This document shows, piece after piece, positions 15,573 to 23,390 of a stretch of 64,000 bases of DNA. Origin of the DNA: Paractinoplanes pyxinae (GTDB lineage Bacteria > Actinomycetota > Actinomycetes > Mycobacteriales > Micromonosporaceae); the NCBI RefSeq assembly GCF_026626335.1, contig NZ_JAPNTZ010000016.1, forward strand, positions 62,001 to 126,000, written 5' to 3'. The notes under the pieces are model-generated. The model saw nothing but the letters and a program-made list of their open reading frames with translations. It searched no databases and was not told where the DNA came from. The position numbers and the translations under genes were made by a program. The stretch's first letter is position 1, and the number at the start of each line of letters is the position of its first letter.

Positions 15573-17060
15573 GTGGGCGGAACCGCTCTCGAGGTCAGCG
15601 AGCTCGAGCACCGGTACGGCGCGCAGACCGTCTTGTCCGATGTAGACCTGACGGTGCGAATGGGCGAAATTCATGCCCTGCTCGGCGCCAACGGGGCCGG
15701 CAAGTCCACGCTGATCAAGATTCTCAGCGGCGTGCAGCGGCCCACCGCGGGCCGGCTCAGCGTCTTCGGGCAGCCGGTGACCCTGCGCAGCGCCCGGGAC
15801 GCCCACGCGGCCGGCATCGTCACCGTCCAGCAGGACCTGGGCCTGGTGAGTGGCCTGACCGTGCTGGAGAACCTGTACCTCGGCCGGCCGCTGCCCCGCC
15901 GCGGCCCGTTGCCCCACCGCGCCGAGGCCCGGCGGGTCGCACGGGAGTGGCTGGCCACCGTCGGCGTCCAGTTGCCGCTGGACGAGCTGGTGGGCCGGCT
16001 GTCCCCGGTCCGACAGACGGTGGTTGCGCTGGCCCGGGCGCTGGCCGGCCGAGCCCGGGTGCTGATCCTGGACGAGCCGACCGCGGCGCTGACCGATCAG
16101 GAGAGCTCGCTGCTGTTCACGCTGCTGCGCCGCCTGCGCGAGCGGGGCGTGGCAATCGTCTACGTGACGCACCGCCTGCACGAGGTGTTCCTGCTGGCCG
16201 ACCGGGTCACCGTTCTGCGCGACCGCCGGGTGGTGGCCACCGTGCCGCCGGCCGAGGTGGACGCCGACGACCTGGTCACCATGATGGCCGGCGAACCACT
16301 CGCCAGTTCGGGCGCAGCCGCAAGTGCGCGCGGACCGGAGATCCTGCGCGCCGACGGACTGACCGGCCGACGTGTCCGCGACGTCTCGCTGACCCTGCAC
16401 GCGGGCGAGGTCGTGGGAGTGGCCGGACTGGCCGGGAGCGGCCGCAGCGAGCTGTTGCGGTTGCTGGCCGGCGCCCAGCGTCCCCGAGCCGGCCGGACAG
16501 CGGTGCGCGGCCGCCCGCTGCAGCCCGGGTCGACTCGGCGCGCCCTGGCCGCCGGGGTCGCGCTCGTCCCCGAGGACCGCCTGCATCAGGCGCTGCTCCC
16601 CCAGGCCGACGTGACCGAGAACGTGGTGCTGGCCAGCCTGCGCGAGTTGAGCCGCCTCGGCATCCGCTCGGCCCGCCGAGACCGCGCGGCCTGGGCGGCG
16701 GCCGCACGACAGCTGACGATCCGGGCGACCGGCCCGCGCCAACCGGTCACCCAGCTCTCCGGCGGCAACCAGCAGAAGCTCGTGCTGGCCCGGGTGCTGC
16801 GCCGGGCGCCGGCCGTCCTGCTGCTCGACGAACCCACCCGCGGCGTCGACATCCGTACCAAGCAAGCCATCCGCGGCCTGATCGCCCGAACCGCGAGCAA
16901 CGCGGCGGTACTGATCGTCAGCTCCGAGCTGGACGAGCTCACCGCCGTCGCCGACCGGGTGCTCATCCTGCGCGAGGGGCGGGTCGTGGCCGAGCTGAGC
17001 GCGGCCGACGCGGACGAGGAAACGGTTCTACGACACTGCTACGGAGGCTCATCCCGGTGA
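15573..17060 (+). CDS. Sugar ABC importer ATP-binding protein (RbsA-like, two ATPase domains)
   Basis: 495 residues from GTG 15573, favoured by GGGGAGGA upstream; more distal in-frame starts would run into the operator. Two ABC domains: the first with GANGAGKSTLIKILSG (Walker A), a degenerate signature LSPVRQ and LILDEPTAALTD (Walker B); the second with GLAGSGRSELLRLLAG, LSGGNQQKLVLARVL and LLLDEPTRGVD. This is the CUT2 (ribose/xylose/AI-2) class, whose second Walker A is characteristically degenerate. It energises import through the permease at 17057. The start of the permease gene overlaps its stop by 4 bases. Confidence 0.93.
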   Translation: MGGTALEVSELEHRYGAQTVLSDVDLTVRMGEIHALLGANGAGKSTLIKILSGVQRPTAGRLSVFGQPVTLRSARDAHAAGIVTVQQDLGLVSGLTVLENLYLGRPLPRRGPLPHRAEARRVAREWLATVGVQLPLDELVGRLSPVRQTVVALARALAGRARVLILDEPTAALTDQESSLLFTLLRRLRERGVAIVYVTHRLHEVFLLADRVTVLRDRRVVATVPPAEVDADDLVTMMAGEPLASSGAAASARGPEILRADGLTGRRVRDVSLTLHAGEVVGVAGLAGSGRSELLRLLAGAQRPRAGRTAVRGRPLQPGSTRRALAAGVALVPEDRLHQALLPQADVTENVVLASLRELSRLGIRSARRDRAAWAAAARQLTIRATGPRQPVTQLSGGNQQKLVLARVLRRAPAVLLLDEPTRGVDIRTKQAIRGLIARTASNAAVLIVSSELDELTAVADRVLILREGRVVAELSAADADEETVLRHCYGGSSR

Positions 17061-18061
17061 AAGAAACTCGCGCCGGCCTGCCCACTGTGGACGCCGCCGG
17101 GCCGGCTGCGGCAGCCGAGCCGACCGCGGCCGGGGGCACGCGGCGCTGGATACCCGGCACGCCGGTGGCCTTCGCCGCCCTGGTGGTGTTGTTCGCGGTT
17201 CTGCGCCCGCAGAGCTTTCTCAGCACCGGGAACCTCCGCAACACGGTGGAGCAGATCGCCATCCTGGCCGTCGTGGCCGCGGTGCAGACGGTCGTCATGG
17301 CGGTGGGCGAGTTCGACCTCTCCGTTGGTGCGCTGGTCTCGCTGACCGGCGTGGTCGCGGCCCACCTGATGCTCGACGGCACACCGGTCGCGCCGGCCAT
17401 CCTGGCCGCCGTGCTGACCGGCACGGCCGTCGGCGTGGTCAACGGCGTGCTGGTCGCCTGGCTGCGGCTGTCCGCCTTCGTGGCCACGCTGGCCGTGCTG
17501 ACCGCGCTGGCCGGCACGTCGCTGCTGCTCACCGACGGCAGCACCCTGTTCGGCCTGCCCGCCGGGTTCGTCGCAATCGGCCGCGACCGGCTGGGCGGCG
17601 TGCCGGTGCTGGTCATCGTGGCCGCCGTCGCCGCCGCGGTGGTGTGGTTCCTGCTCGCGCACACCTCGGCCGGCGCCCGGTGGTACGCGGTCGGCGGCAA
17701 CGCCGAGGCGGCCTGGTACGCGGGCATCGACGCCCGGTGGATGCGGCTGGCCGCGTTCGTGGTCTCCGGGGCCGGGGCCGGGGTGGCCGGGGTGCTGCTG
17801 ACCAGCCGCCTGGCCTCGGCCCACCCGACAGCCGGGGACGGGCTGATGCTCACCTCCATCGCCGCCGTGTTCCTCGGGATGACCGCGTCACGCTCGGGCC
17901 GGGTCACGGTCGGCGGCACGCTGCTCGGCGTAGCCGTGCTCGGCGTGCTCGACAACGGCCTCAACCTGCTGCAGATCGACACCTACGTCCAGCAGGTGCT
18001 GACCGGCCTGATCCTGATCTACGCGGTCGCCCTCTCCCGCCGCCGCGAGGCCCGCCGATGA
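17057..18061 (+). CDS. Sugar ABC importer permease (RbsC-like)
   Basis: 334 residues from a GTG that overlaps the ATPase stop (GTGA), with GGAGG upstream. About eight to ten hydrophobic segments, the CUT2 permease signature VMAVGEFDLSVGALVSLTG (normally GGIDLSVG) and the EAA-like loop NAEAAWYAGI..RWMRLAAF are present. As in other CUT2 systems a single permease gene implies a homodimer. Specificity cannot be read from sequence; the neighbouring kinase suggests a polyol or sugar-like substrate. Confidence 0.92.
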   Translation: MKETRAGLPTVDAAGPAAAAEPTAAGGTRRWIPGTPVAFAALVVLFAVLRPQSFLSTGNLRNTVEQIAILAVVAAVQTVVMAVGEFDLSVGALVSLTGVVAAHLMLDGTPVAPAILAAVLTGTAVGVVNGVLVAWLRLSAFVATLAVLTALAGTSLLLTDGSTLFGLPAGFVAIGRDRLGGVPVLVIVAAVAAAVVWFLLAHTSAGARWYAVGGNAEAAWYAGIDARWMRLAAFVVSGAGAGVAGVLLTSRLASAHPTAGDGLMLTSIAAVFLGMTASRSGRVTVGGTLLGVAVLGVLDNGLNLLQIDTYVQQVLTGLILIYAVALSRRREARR

Positions 18062-19608
18062 GCGTCCCGGCGCAGCGGGGCCCGCATACGGGCGACCGGC
18101 CGGTGAACGGTCGCCCACCCGGTCAGCCGGCGCCCGGCCGCCCGGCGAGCCGGCCCGATGTGGTCGTCGCGGTCGACGTCGGGACGAGCGCGGTCAAGGC
18201 CCTCGTCGTGGACAGCGAGGGCCGGGTGCTGGGCCGGGGCAGTGCGCCGATCGGCACCGACCGGCCGCGACCCGGCCACGTCGAACAATCGGCCGCCCAG
18301 TGGTGGCAGGCGACGGCCGCCGCGCTGGCGGCGTGCGGCCCGGCCCGGAGCCGGGCCGGGGCGTTCGCGGTCACCGGCCAGATGCAGGACCTGGTCTGTG
18401 TGGGCGAGACGGACGCCGTGCGCCCGGCAATTCTCTACAGCGACACCCGCGCCGTCGCCGAGTACGCGGAGCTGACCGACGAGCTCGGCCCCGAATGGGC
18501 CGACCGCATCGACAACGAGCCCGACGCCACCACACTGCCCGGCAAGTTGCTGTGGCTGCGCCGGCACGAGCCGGCCGCGCTGAAGGCGACCCGGCACGTG
18601 CTGGCCGGCGCCGGCGGCTACGTCGTCTGGCGCGCGACCGGCGTGGCCGCCTGCGACCTGACCACGGCCGGCACCACCGGCCTGCTCGACGCCCGCCGGC
18701 GGACCTGGTGGCCGCCGGCGGCCGGCGACATCGAACTGCCCGCGCTGACTTCCGGCGACACAGTCACCGGCCGGCTGCGCACCGCGGAGGCGACCGAGCT
18801 CGGCCTGTCCCCCGGCATCCCGGTCGTCCTGTGCCCGGGTGACGCCGCCGCGACGACGATCGGCCTGGTCGGCCACGAGCCCGGCCGGGCCTACGCCTCG
18901 CTGGGAACCAGCGGCTGGCTCGCCTCGATCGTGCGCGACGGTCACCGGCCACCGGCCGCGCACCGGCTACCCCTGCCCCGAGCCGGGCACACTCTCCTCG
19001 TCGGCGCCGTGGCGGCGGCCGGTTCGGCCGCGGACTGGGCCCGCCGCACGGTGCTCGGCGGGGTGTCGTGGGCGGAGGCCGATGCCGCGGCCTCCGCCTG
19101 CGGCCCGTCGGGGCTGCTGGCGTTGCCCTCGCTGGCCGGCGAGCGCTTTCCGCTGCGCGACCCGGACGCCCGCGCCACCCTGCTCGGAATGACCGCCACC
19201 ACCACCGCGCCGCAGATGTACCGGGCCGTGCTGGAAAGCGTCGCCTTCGCCTTCGCCACCCTGCTTCCCCCCGGCCGGGATCCGCTGCCGCTGTGCGGTG
19301 AGGCCGGCCTTTCGCCTGTGTGGGCCCGGATTCTCGCCGACGTGACCGACCGGCCCGTGCTGCCGCTGACCGCCGGCCAGTCCGAGACCGCGGCCGCGCA
19401 CGGCGCCGTCCGCACGGCGTTCGCCGCCCTCGGCGTCGTGCCGCCCGCTCCCCTGGCCGGCCAGGCGAGCGGTCCGGCCGTCGAACCCGGCCCGGATTCC
19501 GAGACCTACCAACGACTGCGCACCGCGTACGCCGTCCTGTGGAAGACGGCGCCCGCTGTCTTCCATGCCCTGAGTCACGCCCGACCCTGGAGCAACCCAT
19601 GCGCCTGA
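18058..19608 (+). CDS. FGGY-family carbohydrate kinase
   Basis: 516 residues; ATG overlaps the permease stop (ATGA). After a ~35-residue Pro/Arg-rich tail the kinase begins VVVAVDVGTSAVKALVVDSEGRVLG (phosphate-1 loop). VTGQMQDLV and YSDTRAVAEY correspond to the xylulokinase substrate region, and GTSGWLAS and GEAGLSPVWARILADV to the adenosine and phosphate-2 motifs. Most like xylulokinase/LsrK-type members, phosphorylating a pentulose- or polyol-like compound imported by the adjacent ABC system. The true substrate is open; in this regulon a glycerol-type side chain on an aromatic is one possibility (speculative). Confidence 0.88.
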   Translation: MSVPAQRGPHTGDRPVNGRPPGQPAPGRPASRPDVVVAVDVGTSAVKALVVDSEGRVLGRGSAPIGTDRPRPGHVEQSAAQWWQATAAALAACGPARSRAGAFAVTGQMQDLVCVGETDAVRPAILYSDTRAVAEYAELTDELGPEWADRIDNEPDATTLPGKLLWLRRHEPAALKATRHVLAGAGGYVVWRATGVAACDLTTAGTTGLLDARRRTWWPPAAGDIELPALTSGDTVTGRLRTAEATELGLSPGIPVVLCPGDAAATTIGLVGHEPGRAYASLGTSGWLASIVRDGHRPPAAHRLPLPRAGHTLLVGAVAAAGSAADWARRTVLGGVSWAEADAAASACGPSGLLALPSLAGERFPLRDPDARATLLGMTATTTAPQMYRAVLESVAFAFATLLPPGRDPLPLCGEAGLSPVWARILADVTDRPVLPLTAGQSETAAAHGAVRTAFAALGVVPPAPLAGQASGPAVEPGPDSETYQRLRTAYAVLWKTAPAVFHALSHARPWSNPCA

Positions 19609-20507
19609 TCCCGTCCCTGCTGGCCGCCGGCCTGCTCGTCACCGCGGCCGCCTGCGCCGAGCCGGCGGCCGATCGCCCCACGGTCGCCGTCATCACCGCC
19701 TACCTGGCCAACGCGGCCACCAAAGAGGTCGTCGAGGACTTCCAGGCGGCCGGCGAGAAGCGCGGCTGGAAGGTGACCGTCACCGACACGGCCGGCGATT
19801 TCAACGCGCTCAACTCCAAGATGGTGAACGCGGCCAACGAAAAGGTGTCGGCGATCGTGCTCGGCATGGGCGACCCCCAGCAGATGGGGCTGGGCCTGCG
19901 CGCCGCCGGCGACGCGTCGGTGCCGGTGGTGGCCATCGACGCCGCGGCCGCCGACGGCATCGCCGCCAACGTCACCAGCGACAACGACGACCTCGGCCGG
20001 CAGAGCGCCGAGGCGCTGGTCGAGGCGGTCGGCGGCCAGGGCCGCATCGCCATGCTGACCCACGATCCGCACCCGGGCGTGCGGGCCCGCGCGGCGGCGG
20101 CCAAGGCGGTCTTCGAGAAGGCCGGCATCCAGGTCGTCGCCAGCAAGCACGTCGCCGTGCCGGGCCCGGTCGAGGCGGCCCGCAAGGTGACCGACGACCT
20201 GCTCACCGCCTACACCGGAGGCAACGCGCTGAACGGGATCTGGGCCGGCTGGGACGAGCCCGCGCTGGGCGCGACCCAGTCGATCGAGCAGGCCGGGCGG
20301 CCGGACGTCGCCGTCGTCGGCGTCGACGGCCAGGACTTCGCACTGGCCGAGATCGACAAGGGCGGCCCGTTCCGGGCGACCGTCAAGCAGGACTGGCCCG
20401 GGGTCGCCGACAAGGCCGCCGCCGTGGTGGACGACCTGCTCAATGGCAAGGCGGCCGCCGAGAAGCAGTACACGCTCCCGGGCACCCTGGTGACGCAGAA
20501 GAAATAG
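19599..20507 (+). CDS. Sugar-type periplasmic-binding lipoprotein (CUT2)
   Basis: 302 residues starting MRLIPSLLAAGLLVTAAACAE, a signal peptide with a probable lipobox ending at Cys19. The mature part has the Peripla_BP_4 (ribose-binding) pattern: PTVAVITAYLANAATKEVVEDFQAAGEKRGW, NEKVSAIVLGMGDP, VPVVAIDAAAADG, VTSDNDDLGRQSAEAL and WAGWDEPALGATQSIEQAG. Its start lies inside the end of the kinase gene (10-base overlap), placing it in the same transcript; having the binding protein last is unusual for CUT2 operons. Convergent with the GntR gene, 3 bp away. Confidence 0.9.
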   Translation: MRLIPSLLAAGLLVTAAACAEPAADRPTVAVITAYLANAATKEVVEDFQAAGEKRGWKVTVTDTAGDFNALNSKMVNAANEKVSAIVLGMGDPQQMGLGLRAAGDASVPVVAIDAAAADGIAANVTSDNDDLGRQSAEALVEAVGGQGRIAMLTHDPHPGVRARAAAAKAVFEKAGIQVVASKHVAVPGPVEAARKVTDDLLTAYTGGNALNGIWAGWDEPALGATQSIEQAGRPDVAVVGVDGQDFALAEIDKGGPFRATVKQDWPGVADKAAAVVDDLLNGKAAAEKQYTLPGTLVTQKK

Positions 20508-20510
20508 GAC

Positions 20511-21329
20511 TCAGCCGCGTACGCCCCAGGCCAGCGACACCGAGTTGGCCAGCCGGTCGGTGCGGATCTCCATGCGCTGACCGTCGATGGTGGCCAGGTC
20601 GTAGACGATGGCCGTGCGTTCCACCCCGTACGTGATCCGCTCGCTCAGGAAGACCGGGGTGCCCGCCGGCCGGGCCATCACCTCGGCCAGCGCCGCCGGG
20701 AGGATCCCCGGACGCACGGCCTCGCGTGCCCCGGCCACAGCCACCCCGCACCGCTCGGCCAGCGCCGCGTACAGCGGGGTGACGGCGAAGTCCTCCTTGG
20801 CGATCGCGCTCGCGTACGGCTCGGGCACCCACGAGACCTGATGCACGACCGGCCGGCCGCGCACCGACCGGACGCGTTCCAGGCGCAGCCCGCGGGTCCC
20901 GCTCTCGAGTCCGAGGGCGACGCCGATCTTGGCCGGCAGCAACCGGCTCTGCGCCCGGCGCACGTCGGTGACCACGTCGAGACCCTGGCTGCGCAGGTCG
21001 TCGCTGAGGCTGCGCAACGATTCCAGGCGGTACGCGGCGGGTGGCGGGGTGACGAACGTGCCGCGACCCGGCTGCTGCTGCACCAGACCCTGATCGCTGA
21101 GCGCCCGTAACGCCTGCCGCAGCGTCATCAGCGTCACGCCGAGTGACGCGCTGAGCTCACGTTGCGGCGGCATCGGCTCACCCGGCCGATACTGACCGCT
21201 ACGGATGCGGGCGGTCAGCTCCTGCTCGATCAGGCGGTACTTCGGAACGAACGGCGCCTTCCCGGCCGCCCTGTCCTCGGCGCTCACCGACGCGTCCCGC
21301 GTTCCCGGCGGCCGAGCACGCTGCCGCAT
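20511..21329 (-). CDS. GntR/HutC-family regulator with UTRA ligand domain
   Basis: 272 residues from ATG 21329 (GTG 21287 is an alternative). The winged helix spans ~20-90: LIEQELTARIRSGQYRPGEPMPPQRELSASLGVTLMTLRQAL, then LVQQQPGRGTFV. The UTRA ligand-binding domain follows (~100-265) with LGLESGTRGLRLERVRSVRGRPVVHQVSWVP and GTPVFLSERITYG. Last gene of the BMC operon, 58 bp after the enolase-family gene. HutC-type proteins bind palindromes centred on TCTAGA-like cores (DasR), matching the five TTCTAGAA sites in this island, so it is the natural regulator of the regulon. The effector is unknown. Confidence 0.88.
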   Translation of the reverse strand: MRQRARPPGTRDASVSAEDRAAGKAPFVPKYRLIEQELTARIRSGQYRPGEPMPPQRELSASLGVTLMTLRQALRALSDQGLVQQQPGRGTFVTPPPAAYRLESLRSLSDDLRSQGLDVVTDVRRAQSRLLPAKIGVALGLESGTRGLRLERVRSVRGRPVVHQVSWVPEPYASAIAKEDFAVTPLYAALAERCGVAVAGAREAVRPGILPAALAEVMARPAGTPVFLSERITYGVERTAIVYDLATIDGQRMEIRTDRLANSVSLAWGVRG

Positions 21330-21387
21330 TCTGTGCTCACGAGCAGCAGAGCCTACCCCACGTCACCGCCGGGCCCCGCCCCGACGA

Positions 21388-22362
21388 TCACTGTATGAAT
21401 TCGGGGCGGCCCGGCCGATCCACGTCGAGGGCGAGGCGGGGCGGCACCGGTCCGCCGACGAGCAGCAGGTGGCCGTCGAGGTCGGTCCACCCGGCCAGTC
21501 CGGCCAGTTGAGCGGCGTACGCGATGGTCGACGGGGGCTCGACGAAACAGCCCAGCATGGTTCGCCCGCCCGCCTTCGCCACCCGTTCCAGCGATTCCCG
21601 GGCGGCGAGCAGCCCGCCCATCTTGGCCAGCTTGACGTTGGCCCCGTCGGCTCGCTCGAGCGCGGCCACCGCCTGATCGGGCGTGCGGATGCCCTCGTCG
21701 AGCAGGATCGGCACGCCGGGCAGGGCCGCTCGCACCTCGGCCAGCAGACCCGGATCGGCCACCGGGTCCTCCAGGGCCTGCGGCCGCAGCCGCCGCAGGG
21801 GTTCTCGCACCCGCCGCCAGTCGTCGCGGGTCCAGCCCCGGTTCACGTCGATGACGACCTCGCGGGCGGCCAGGGTGGCCAGCCGGGTGAGCACGTCGGC
21901 ATCGCCCGGACCGCCCAGCTTCACCTTGAGCCGGGCGTCCGGGCCGGCCGGCACCTCGGCGCCGACCGACACCGTACGCAGGACGTCGTACGGCTCGGGC
22001 CGGGCCAGGCCGAGCAGCTGCCACAGCGGCCGCCCGGCGGTGCGGGCGGCCAGGTCCAGCAGCGCCATCTCGGCCAGCAGGCGGGTGGTCGGGCCGCGCC
22101 GGGCCAGCGGTTCGCGGGCCAATGCGCCGGCCACCTCGGTCACCGTGGCCCGGCCGGTGAACGCCTGGACGGCAGCCAGCGCACCGCCGCGGACTGTCTC
22201 GGCCGGCTCGGTGGTCCACGGCCCGACCGCCACCTCGCCCGTGCCCCGGATGTCGCCCGCCGCAACGGAAAGCGTCACCACGGTCACGTCGGTGACCACC
22301 GTGTGCGACACCGCCAGCGGCACCGCCAGCCGCCGCTGCTCGACCCCGGCCCAGGCCTCCAT
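21388..22362 (-). CDS. Enolase-superfamily epimerase, DgcA / dipeptide-epimerase-like
   Basis: 324 residues from MEAWAGVEQRRLAVPL. Muconate-lactonizing/dipeptide epimerase subgroup: ARLKVKLGG (KxK catalytic lysine region), VVIDVNRGW with metal Asp, LEDPV (metal Glu), ILLDEGIRTP (metal Asp/Glu) and NVKLAKMGGL (second catalytic Lys). The pairing with the DUF1611 gene matches the DgcN/DgcA arrangement in which DgcA racemises N-acetyl-glutamate during D-glutamate catabolism. Whether it acts on N-acetyl-glutamate, a dipeptide or another N-acyl amino acid here is not decided. Its ATG shares one base with the DUF1611 stop. Confidence 0.85.
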   Translation of the reverse strand: MEAWAGVEQRRLAVPLAVSHTVVTDVTVVTLSVAAGDIRGTGEVAVGPWTTEPAETVRGGALAAVQAFTGRATVTEVAGALAREPLARRGPTTRLLAEMALLDLAARTAGRPLWQLLGLARPEPYDVLRTVSVGAEVPAGPDARLKVKLGGPGDADVLTRLATLAAREVVIDVNRGWTRDDWRRVREPLRRLRPQALEDPVADPGLLAEVRAALPGVPILLDEGIRTPDQAVAALERADGANVKLAKMGGLLAARESLERVAKAGGRTMLGCFVEPPSTIAYAAQLAGLAGWTDLDGHLLLVGGPVPPRLALDVDRPGRPEFIQ

Positions 22363-23390
22363 CAGAACTCCGCGATGAGGTCGGTGAGCCGGTCGAAGCC
22401 GGGCGCGGTGGCCGGCACGACCGGCAGCCCGAGCCGGTCCTCGAGCCGGGCCCGGCTCCGCTCGGCCGTCGCCGGATCGGCGCCCCGGTCGACCCCGACG
22501 ACGGCCACCACGCGGGCGCCGCGCTGGTGGACCGAGAGCCGCTCGAGCAGCGCGATCTCCTCGGCCACGTCGACCACCGGCTGGTCGAAGTAGGCCAGCT
22601 GGTCGCGGCCCAGGTCGTGGCAGAACACCAGCAGGTTGGGCGCGCTGCCGTGCAGCAGCGACAGGCTGACCCCGGAGTACGCCGGGTGCAGGATCGACCC
22701 CTGCCCCTCGACGAGCACGTAGCCGTCCGGTGCGGCGGCGGCCGCGTCGAGCACGAGCTCCTCGACCACGCCGGCGGTGAAGTCGGACCGTACGGCGTCG
22801 ATAGGGGCTCCCCCGCCCGCGATGTACATGCCGGTCTGCCCGGTGGCCACGAACTCGGCCGCCGCACCCCGCCGCCGCAGCCCCTGCCACAGCTCCAGGG
22901 CGGCGGTCATCTTGCCCGACGCGCAGTCCGAGGCCACCGTGAGGACGACGTTGCCGCCCAGCGAGGCCGACCGCCCGGTGGCGACTCGTTCGTCCAGGGG
23001 CCGGTGCCGCAACTCGACGATGCGTTCGGCGTACGGGGCCAGCTCCGGCACCCGCGACAGGCGGGTGTGCAGACCGTGCACGATCCACATGCCGAGCCCG
23101 GCCGCGGCCGCCACCTCGCCGACCATCGCCGGATCGGCCGCCCCGCCGGGCGGTGAGGCCCCGACGACGAGCTCGCGGGCGCCGAGCCGGTGCGCGTCGG
23201 CGATCGTGGCCACGACCGGGATGTCCCGGCCCGCGTAGGGCAGGATCTCTTTGAGCCGCCGCCCGGCGTGGGCCGCGTCCACCACCGCGACGATGTGGTC
23301 GCAGTAGCGCAGAATGCCGTGGGCCATCTTGGCGTCCAGCTCGACCAGCCGCCCGAAGGTGGCCACGGCGGCCGGCGGGCGGGCGGTCAT
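22362..23390 (-). CDS. DUF1611 protein, DgcN-like N-acyltransferase
   Basis: 342 residues. N-terminal Rossmann-like part (MAHGILRYCDHIVAVVDAAHAGR, PVVATIADAH, LVVGASPPGG) and a C-terminal P-loop domain with ASDCASGKMTAALEL, the DUF1611 nucleotide/CoA-binding loop, then TGQTGMYIAGGG and VEGQGSILHPAYSGVS. DgcN proteins of this family are reported to N-acetylate D-glutamate using acetyl-CoA, with DgcA acting next. The gene overlaps both neighbours (ATGA with the TrpB2-like stop), so it is translationally coupled within the BMC operon. The amino acid handled in this context is unknown. Confidence 0.82.
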   Translation of the reverse strand: MTARPPAAVATFGRLVELDAKMAHGILRYCDHIVAVVDAAHAGRRLKEILPYAGRDIPVVATIADAHRLGARELVVGASPPGGAADPAMVGEVAAAAGLGMWIVHGLHTRLSRVPELAPYAERIVELRHRPLDERVATGRSASLGGNVVLTVASDCASGKMTAALELWQGLRRRGAAAEFVATGQTGMYIAGGGAPIDAVRSDFTAGVVEELVLDAAAAAPDGYVLVEGQGSILHPAYSGVSLSLLHGSAPNLLVFCHDLGRDQLAYFDQPVVDVAEEIALLERLSVHQRGARVVAVVGVDRGADPATAERSRARLEDRLGLPVVPATAPGFDRLTDLIAEF

